Shown here in pieces: positions 3,001-5,620 of a stretch of DNA of 5,620 nucleotides. The notes under the pieces are model-generated. The model had not been told where the DNA came from. It saw nothing but the letters and a program-made list of their open reading frames with translations, and did not search any database. How positions within the stretch are numbered: position 1 is the stretch's first letter; each line of letters begins with the position of its first letter. The translations under genes and the position numbers were made by a program. Origin of the DNA: Flammeovirgaceae bacterium (lineage in GTDB: Bacteria > Bacteroidota > Bacteroidia > Cytophagales > MED-G16); assembly GCA_002696995.1 (NCBI GenBank), contig NZUF01000020.1, positions 38,026-43,645 of the forward strand. The letters run 5' to 3'.

Positions 3001-5620
3001 ACTATGTAGTAGAACTCTCCCTTGGTAAGCGTCACACATGATGATGTGGTGTTACCCAGTACATACTCTGCAGTTCCAAACTTAACCTTATAATCTCTTA
3101 AGCAGTCAACATCTCTCAGAGCCTTGAACTCGATAAGTTTAGGCCTCTGAACATTACTACTTCTATTTGCCTCCATTACACCAGTTATGATAAGAGAAGG
3201 AGTGTTCTGAAGAGTTCTGAAAGTAATTCCTCCGTCATCACTCTGCTGCCACCTCTGTGTAATGATACTTGGTGAATTTCCAGATCCTACGAGTACCGTG
3301 TCATCTAATAATAAAACATTTACAGTTGCTGGGTTTAAGGTTATAGTAACCGTGTCACCTGCCTCTAGGTAGTCATTGACTCCGTTATTATCCAGATCGC
3401 TAGGGTCAGAGTACCCGTCAATTCCACTTGTTACAAGTCCATTAACATCAACAAATACGTCCTCAGGGCCAAGGAATCCGTCAGCATTTTCGTCAGTAAA
3501 TCCGGCCTCTAATACGTCATCACAACCGTCACCGTCTGAGTCTGAGTCTAGACAATTTGGAAGTCCGTCACCGTCTGTGTCTATATCACATCCCTCGAAG
3601 AGGTCAGGTATACCATCATTATCTGAGTCTAAGTCTACATAATCTGGGACGCCGTCTTCGTCAGTGTCTGACATCGATTCAACCTGGAGATTAGCACAAA
3701 CTGAGACCACTGTCGTGTCACACTTGAATCCTGGAGTAGTGAGTACGACCCTAAAGTTCTTTTCATCGTAACTTAGAGGAGTCCTCAATATCTTTAACGT
3801 ATCACTTTTAACTCCTTTGAATTCTGAAGGACCAGAGAATCTAAATAGTGGATAAGCGTCCTGGACGATGTCGTTACCGTTAGTGCTAGTTCCTCCTATC
3901 AGACTAAATTCTTTCTTCTTTATATTCCAGTCGTCAGCGCTATAAGTGAGAGATGCCCCCCTACCATTTTTTCTATACGCCCATCCTTCTTCTACGTCCC
4001 ATGCTGATCCATCTGCTGAGGCTGAGTGGTCACCGTAAACGTCGACTTTACCCCACTGATTACTAGTATTTTTCTCAAACAGTGTGATATTAAATCTGTT
4101 ATACCTCACCATATCATAAGTACCATATACCGACTGAGATTTATAAGTCGATGAGGCCTCATTACTAAAGAAGTTTGTCCAATTGTTATTATAGTATAAC
4201 ATGTAGTACTGACCCTTCTTAAGGTCTGTATTTGCAAGAGCATAACTTGGGCTACCCCCTGAAGTTCCTGCGCTTGTGGTTATCCCGTAATTACTTAGGT
4301 TGTCGATATCTCTAACAGCGTAAAGCTCTATACCGTAATAATTTCTATTTTTAGTCTCAAATAATCCTGTAATCATCAGAGCTGGCGACTCACTGAGATC
4401 TGTCCATGTCTCACAGTCGTCACTAATCTGCCACTGGTAATTTATCATACCGTCAGAAGATGACTGAACAACTAGCTCCATGTCGCTAAACTCGGTCACG
4501 TTATTATTATTAGTTGGCTGGACATCAATCACAACCTGAGAACCTGACTCTAGGTAATCTTTCACATCATTACCATCTAGGTCATCAGGGGTAGTGTATC
4601 CAATTCCAGAGGTTACTCTTCCCTTGTCATTTACAGTTGCAGCCTTATCTTTTATACCATCTCCATTAGTGTCTACTGAGTCTCCGAGGATTCCGTCTCC
4701 ATCAGGATCTAAAAATCCAGCTTCTATAACGTCTGGACATCCGTCCCCGTCAGAGTCAAGGTCAAATGGATTAGGGATTCCATCACCGTCCAGATCGTCA
4801 ATAAACTCCTCTGTGTCAAGGATTCCGTCGTTATCATCGTCTTCATCGTAAAGGTCTTGTATTCCATCGCCATCGTTGTCAGGTAATGCTATAAGTCTTG
4901 CGTTCAGCGTAGTATCATTTTCACCACATGAAAATCCTGGAGTACTTAAAATAGCTCTGAATAGGTTACTATTCATTGTAGTTGATATAGGATCTATTGT
5001 AAGAGAAGAATTATTAGTACCAGAGAATGCACCCTCATCTTTGATATCTGTCCAACTATCTCCATTGTCTTCACTCACCTGCCACTGGTATGCAATAGGT
5101 GATATCGCAGTTCCAGATGTAGTAAATGTCTCAGACTTACCATTAGAAGAGGTCACATTTTTTGGGTTTTCTATCGAAGTTAACGGTCCGCCAGCTTCCT
5201 GGAAGTCGTACACTCCGTTGTCATCGCTATCGTATCCGTCAGTCAGACCATAATTATGACCTTCTACTTCTACCATACCAATTCCAGCAATAATTTCAGG
5301 GTCACCAGTTCCTGGTCTACCGTCTCCGTCAGGGTCATCATAACCAGCCTCTACTACATCGTAACAACCATCACCATCTGAGTCAAGGTCTAAGTAGTCA
5401 GGGGTCCCGTCACCGTCAGAATCTAAATTATCAGGAGCTTTCTCCTCCGTGTTAAGGATACCGTCGTTATCAGAGTCAAGATCAAATGCGTTGTCTATCC
5501 CATCACCATCAGAGTCGTCTTTTGCAGTAAGTTTTCCAGCGTTAGAGTACACAGGATCAGCACATACTAGTGCAGGAGTCACTACCTTAACCCTGTAGTA
5601 GTACCCGTCAATATCCTCAG
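1..5620 (-). CDS. Giant modular surface protein with Ig-like, TSP3-type calcium-binding, lamin-tail-like and lectin domains (partial at both ends)
   Basis: A single minus-strand frame (codon first bases at 5618, 5615 ... 5) is open for 1872 codons; start and stop are both outside. It encodes the tail of one module, five complete modules and the start of a seventh. Each module is an Ig-like domain followed by an Asp-rich thrombospondin type 3-like block. Module ends, marked by an 'EAG'-like motif, fall at residues 143, 359, 754, 1150, 1356 and 1817. Modules 2 and 5 are plain (216 and 206 residues). Modules 3, 4 and 6 are longer (395, 396, 461) because each contains an extra domain. The protein is acidic, Lys/Arg-poor and without membrane segments, as expected for an extracellular calcium-binding protein. 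Similar architectures are known in large Bacteroidota proteins exported by type IX secretion, but no signal peptide or sorting domain is visible here. A surface adhesin or scaffold role is inferred. Arginine is AGA/AGG in 34 of 35 codons. I do not recognise a named gene. Confidence 0.95.
3..167 (-). other. Module 7: start of an Ig-like domain (cut by window edge)
   Basis: Residues 1818-1872. 'FTTSVTYDGTGDVVWQM' corresponds to the first strands and core Trp of the Ig-like domains, after which 'CNDDCSECTIIEKS' replaces the usual 'SEDNGDSWTDI' turn. Three cysteines within eight residues are not seen at this place in other modules. The reading frame continues past position 1, so the rest of the domain and the true C-terminus lie outside. 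Confidence 0.7.
168..254 (-). other. Module 6: closing linker and last calcium loop, after the lectin
   Basis: Residues 1789-1817. 'KGYKEPNDLDDNGMYDFKQAG' matches the closing part of other blocks, for example 'GGYSTPSALDLDGNGVMDYKEAG' of module 4. Its presence on the far side of the lectin shows that the lectin is inserted into the calcium-binding block and is not an addition between modules. Confidence 0.85.
255..950 (-). other. L-type (legume-like) lectin domain nested in the module 6 linker
   Basis: Residues 1557-1788, about 232 residues, a usual size for this fold. Diagnostic strands are 'GDFVIKADLYLGD', 'GGSGIAFNI', 'VNALSVEFDT', 'DGQWREFVFSWNAIT', 'KTVTVEFDGK' and 'LAYFGFTSDNYNYAQEQRVYI', the last matching the 'GFTA..G...E.H.V' end of L-type lectins. 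The metal site pattern is visible: 'EFDTRDDGAYDPEADH' places Glu1659, Asp1661, Asp1669 and His1674 like Glu8, Asp10, Asp19 and His24 of concanavalin A. The Tyr12/Asn14 positions appear changed to Arg and Asp. L-type lectins bind carbohydrate with calcium and manganese bound; sugar specificity cannot be read here. The domain would give the protein a glycan-binding function, such as attachment to algal, host or extracellular polysaccharide. Confidence 0.83.
951..1226 (-). other. Module 6: TSP3-type calcium-binding block, part before the lectin
   Basis: Residues 1465-1556. Loops DNDQDG, DDDNDG, DTDGDG, DSDGDG and DSDGDG are all present, with the signature 'DSDGDGCKDVEEAGF'. The linker then reads 'LLCASPVVVDDLGKVVCLDDSSCDDD', with three cysteines that other modules lack, and the lectin-like domain begins just after. 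The last loop and the 'QAG' end appear only after the lectin, at 168-254, so this block is split. Confidence 0.88.
1227..1550 (-). other. Module 6: Ig-like domain, uninterrupted
   Basis: Residues 1357-1464, 108 residues. Landmarks are 'VITYQWEYSTDGSNWNSVV', 'YFSGKTDTTLNITNV' and 'YQYRLVASTPSFKCG'. The 'STDGSNW' turn is the textbook form for these Bacteroidota Ig-like domains. The loop before 'YFSGKT' is somewhat longer than in module 2 but holds no domain. The following calcium-binding block starts directly after 'AILA'. Confidence 0.82.
1551..1862 (-). other. Module 5: TSP3-type calcium-binding block
   Basis: Residues 1253-1356. Loops DWDEDG, DDDNDG, DTDNDG, DSDGDG and DGDDDG precede a final 'DDIDENGVLDLLEFGS'. 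The signature is 'DSDGDGCVDAVEAGY'. The linker 'LGTSPFEVTSVGTVIGHGGYQPP' is close to canonical. The closing motif is the most diverged of the set: 'EFG' stands where the other modules have EAG, ESG or QAG. Confidence 0.88.
1863..2168 (-). other. Module 5: Ig-like domain, uninterrupted
   Basis: Residues 1151-1252, 102 residues. It opens 'QVTIDNQPNN', continues with 'VIGYQWQILLD', 'VENWTDLVNAEDFSTVTTDTLNV' and ends 'NKFRVMLTTPAFACGDT'. The loop after 'NWTDL' is short ('VNAED'), with no inserted domain. The conserved Cys lies at 1908-1910. It aligns well with modules 2 and 6 and gives no sign of a special function. Confidence 0.8.
2169..2483 (-). other. Module 4: TSP3-type calcium-binding block
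   Basis: Residues 1046-1150. The loops are DYDNDG, DADNDG, DIDGDG, DSDGDG and DPDNDG, then 'LDLDGNGVMDYKEAG'. This block has the canonical linker: 'LGTSPVSVDNQGRV' followed by 'NQGGYSTPSA'. It is the cleanest reference for judging the altered linkers in modules 1, 2 and 6. The single Cys is in 'DSDGDGCFDAVEAGF'. Confidence 0.9.
2484..3356 (-). other. Module 4: Ig-like domain interrupted by a nested lamin-tail-like domain
   Basis: Residues 755-1045. The first half ends in 'ITQRWQQSDDGGITFRTLQNTP' and the second half resumes with 'GTSVMISGVNSDSLRIENI' and finishes 'YKFNLELQTPGFACD'. The total length (291 residues) equals that of module 3, and removing the inserted domain leaves 107 residues, the size of an uninterrupted copy. 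The insertion point is the same loop as in module 3. In this copy the usual 'YQW' is 'QRW', and 'W' after the turn is replaced by Phe ('ITF'). Confidence 0.8.
2646..3197 (-). other. Lamin-tail-like (LTD) domain, copy 2, nested in module 4
   Basis: Residues 808-991. It follows the same motif order as the copy in module 3: 'SLIITGVMEANR', 'KLIEFKALRDVDCLRDYKV', 'LTKGEFYYIVYNS', 'NNVTLEYAP', 'WVEVDRVEG', 'NKGWRYKKD' (GWRYKK around 2766-2783), 'FRTQDWTTCDECL', and closing 'SDSFPVASF'. The two copies share obvious motifs but are strongly diverged; copy 2 has lost the 'VDVYGD' form and has two extra Cys pairs ('VDCLRD' with 'SSCVTL', and a 'CDEC' motif at 2706-2717). Assignment rests on similarity to copy 1 and to the family pattern, so it is slightly less sure alone. 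The stretch is visibly AT-rich compared with the calcium-binding blocks. Confidence 0.68.
3357..3668 (-). other. Module 3: TSP3-type calcium-binding block, Cys-rich variant
   Basis: Residues 651-754. The loops are DTDEDG, DSDNDG, DTDGDG, DSDGDG and a weaker DENADG, then 'DLDNNGVNDYLEAG'. Unlike the other blocks it has two additional cysteines, in 'FEGCDIDTDGDGLPNCLDS', around the third loop, as well as the conserved 'DSDGDGCDDVLEAGF' Cys. The spacing of the extra pair suggests a disulfide bridging the third calcium loop; that is an inference. The linker is 'LGPEDVFVDVNGLVTSG', a variant of 'G.SPV.VD..G.V'. Confidence 0.87.
3669..4541 (-). other. Module 3: Ig-like domain interrupted by a nested lamin-tail-like domain
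   Basis: Residues 360-650. The first half runs to 'INYQWQISDDCETWTDLSESP' (core Trp at 4431-4433 and the later 'TW' pair). The second half resumes with 'SGPSEFKGVKSDTLKI' and closes with 'FRVVLTTPGFKCD'. The approximately 182 residues between them form a separate domain, listed on its own. Without that insert the Ig-like part is 109 residues, matching the 101-108 residues of uninterrupted copies. An extra Cys sits in the turn ('SDDCETW', 4413-4415), and two more follow near the end ('KCD', 'VCAN'). Confidence 0.8.
3837..4382 (-). other. Lamin-tail-like (LTD) domain, copy 1, nested in module 3
   Basis: Residues 413-594. The order of motifs matches bacterial lamin-tail-like domains: an opening 'ALMITGLFE' strand, then 'GIELYAVRDIDNLSNYGI', a middle 'LKKGQYYMLYYN' strand, 'FNITLFEK', 'KVDVYGD' (about 4029-4046), 'GSAWDVEEGWAYRKNG' (GWAYRK at 3969-3986), 'DDWNIKKKEF', and a closing 'QDAYPLFRF'. 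The family is found in secreted nucleases and cell-surface proteins of bacteria and is thought to bind or position partners; it is not itself an enzyme. I see no nuclease domain. A PA14-like domain was considered because of the 'GQYYMLYY' strand, but the 'IELY...DLS.YGI' and 'DVYGD...GWAYR' pattern fits LTD better. Confidence 0.72.
4542..4883 (-). other. Module 2: TSP3-type calcium-binding block with one extra loop
   Basis: Residues 246-359. Five standard loops (DNDGDG, DDDNDG, DLDGDG, DSDGDG, DPDGDG) are followed by an additional 'DTNGDG' loop at about 4665-4676, where other modules have the 'SPV.VD' linker. The block ends with 'DDLDGNDVKDYLESG', in which the last loop is degenerate (N-D for N-G) and Ala of EAG is replaced by Ser. 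The signature 'DSDGDGCPDVIEAGF' carries the conserved Cys. The linker 'KGRVTSGIGYTTP' is otherwise normal. Confidence 0.88.
4884..5186 (-). other. Module 2: Ig-like domain, uninterrupted
   Basis: Residues 145-245, about 101 residues. It has the landmarks of Bacteroidota Ig-like domains: 'AYQWQVSEDNGDSWTDI' with the core Trp at 5082-5084, then 'FSGTNNSSLTI' and 'LFRAILSTPGFSCG'. This copy has only a short loop, 'KDEGA', between 'WTDI' and 'FSGTN'. It is therefore the best internal reference for modules 3 and 4, where a whole domain occupies that position. The domain has one Cys (4926-4928) and so cannot form the classical intradomain Ig disulfide. No binding function can be read from it; a spacer or adhesive role is likely. 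Confidence 0.8.
5190..5522 (-). other. Module 1: TSP3-type calcium-binding block
   Basis: Residues 33-143. There are five DxDxDG loops (DSDGDG, DSDNDG, DSDGDG, DSDGDG, DPDGDG) and a sixth variant loop, 'DSDDNGVYDFQEAG', at the end. In thrombospondin type 3 repeats, Asp side chains of such loops wrap calcium ions and stiffen the chain; that is family knowledge, while the motifs are seen directly. The 'DSDGDGCYDVVEAG' signature gives the block its single Cys. The linker between loops five and six differs from the usual 'SPV.VD' form: it reads 'GTGDPEIIAG' and then a Gly/Val/Glu-rich piece. Confidence 0.88.
5523..5618 (-). other. Module 1: C-terminal end of an Ig-like domain (cut by window edge)
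   Basis: Residues 1-32. The stretch holds the last strands of an Ig-like sandwich: 'YYYRVKV' followed by 'VTPALVCAD', which lines up with 'FRAILSTPGFSCG' of module 2 and 'FRVMLTTPAFACG' of module 5. The Cys at 5562-5564 is the conserved module cysteine. The rest of the domain lies beyond position 5620. Confidence 0.75.

Larger units (their letters stand above)
168..5186 (-). repeat. Five complete Ig-like + TSP3 protein modules in tandem (modules 2 to 6)
   Basis: Five complete copies of the same protein-level module follow one another without spacers. Boundaries, set after each terminal 'EAG' motif (EAG, ESG, QAG or FGS variants), are near 5190, 4542, 3357, 2169, 1551 and 168. The core is 206-216 residues; the longer copies carry nested domains. 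Shared landmarks in order are 'Y-Q-W-Q', a Gly/Asp turn and Trp, 'SG..SDTL.I', 'TPGF.C', five DxDxDG loops, 'DSDGDGC.D..EAGF', a variable linker, and 'DLD.NGV.DY.EAG'. Copies are clearly related in protein but codons differ, so this is an old, selected repeat and not a recent DNA duplication. Confidence 0.9.

Noticed and set aside
3376..3642. Forward-strand Ser/Pro-rich open frames (also 2188-2370 and 4594-4851)
   Set aside because: 'PSPSES' and similar runs are what the complement of Asp/Gly-rich repeat codons yields in one antisense frame. They recur at every calcium-binding block, so they are shadows and not genes.
3837..4382. PA14 or enzyme domain in the module 3 insert
   Set aside because: 'KKGQYYMLYY' recalls PA14, but the overall motif order fits lamin-tail-like domains, and no catalytic motif of a nuclease, protease or glycosidase was seen.
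4876..5253. Forward-strand open frame of 125 codons
   Set aside because: It runs antisense to the module 1/2 junction, whose minus-strand reading has clear Ig-like and calcium-binding motifs. Its product shows no domain pattern, and the long minus-strand frame passes through without interruption.
1..5620. Frameshift, pseudogene, or a start/stop inside the window
   Set aside because: All codons of the frame were read and none is a stop. Motif phase is unchanged from end to end, and the Met codons lie within domains with no sign of a gene start.
1..5620. tRNA, rRNA, terminator, promoter or insertion sequence
   Set aside because: No intergenic space exists in the window, and I saw no cloverleaf, inverted-repeat/T-run or terminal-repeat signature that stands out from coding sequence.

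Overview
The whole window lies inside one very large protein-coding gene on the minus strand. Reading codons whose first base is at 5618, 5615, ... down to 5 gives 1872 consecutive sense codons with no stop. Neither the start codon nor the stop codon is in the window. I read the frame codon by codon, and the protein makes sense throughout. Residue numbers below count from residue 1 at 5616-5618.

The protein is a repetitive, very Asp-rich, modular extracellular protein. Its basic module is an Ig-like beta-sandwich of about 100-109 residues (a central Y-Q-W-Q strand, an 'S.DNG..W' turn, a final 'TTPGF.C' strand) followed by a thrombospondin type 3-like calcium-binding block. That block has five DxDxDG loops, a 'DSDGDGC.D..EAGF' signature, a 'G.SPV.VD..G.V..GGY..P' linker and a last loop ending 'NGV.DY.EAG'. 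From the N-terminal side (high coordinates) to the C-terminal side there are the tail of module 1, complete modules 2 to 6, and the start of module 7.

Three modules carry a complete extra domain at a fixed place. Modules 3 and 4 each have a lamin-tail-like domain of about 183 residues inside the Ig-like fold, at the same loop. Module 6 has an L-type (legume-like) lectin domain of about 232 residues in the linker of its calcium-binding block. Removing the inserts brings the Ig-like domains back to normal length (109 and 107 residues), which supports true nesting.

This architecture, the 'EAGF' calcium-binding blocks and the Ig-like sequence style are typical of giant cell-surface or secreted proteins of Bacteroidota, particularly marine Flavobacteriia-like lineages, where such proteins usually leave by the type IX secretion system. 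The signal peptide and sorting domain would lie outside the window, so export is inferred. Arginine codon use is peculiar (34 of 35 are AGA/AGG). The likely role is a calcium-stiffened surface stalk or adhesin displaying a carbohydrate-binding lectin and two other binding domains.

I see no second gene, RNA gene, promoter, terminator, mobile element or CRISPR array. Forward-strand open frames are Ser/Pro-rich antisense shadows of the Asp/Gly repeats.
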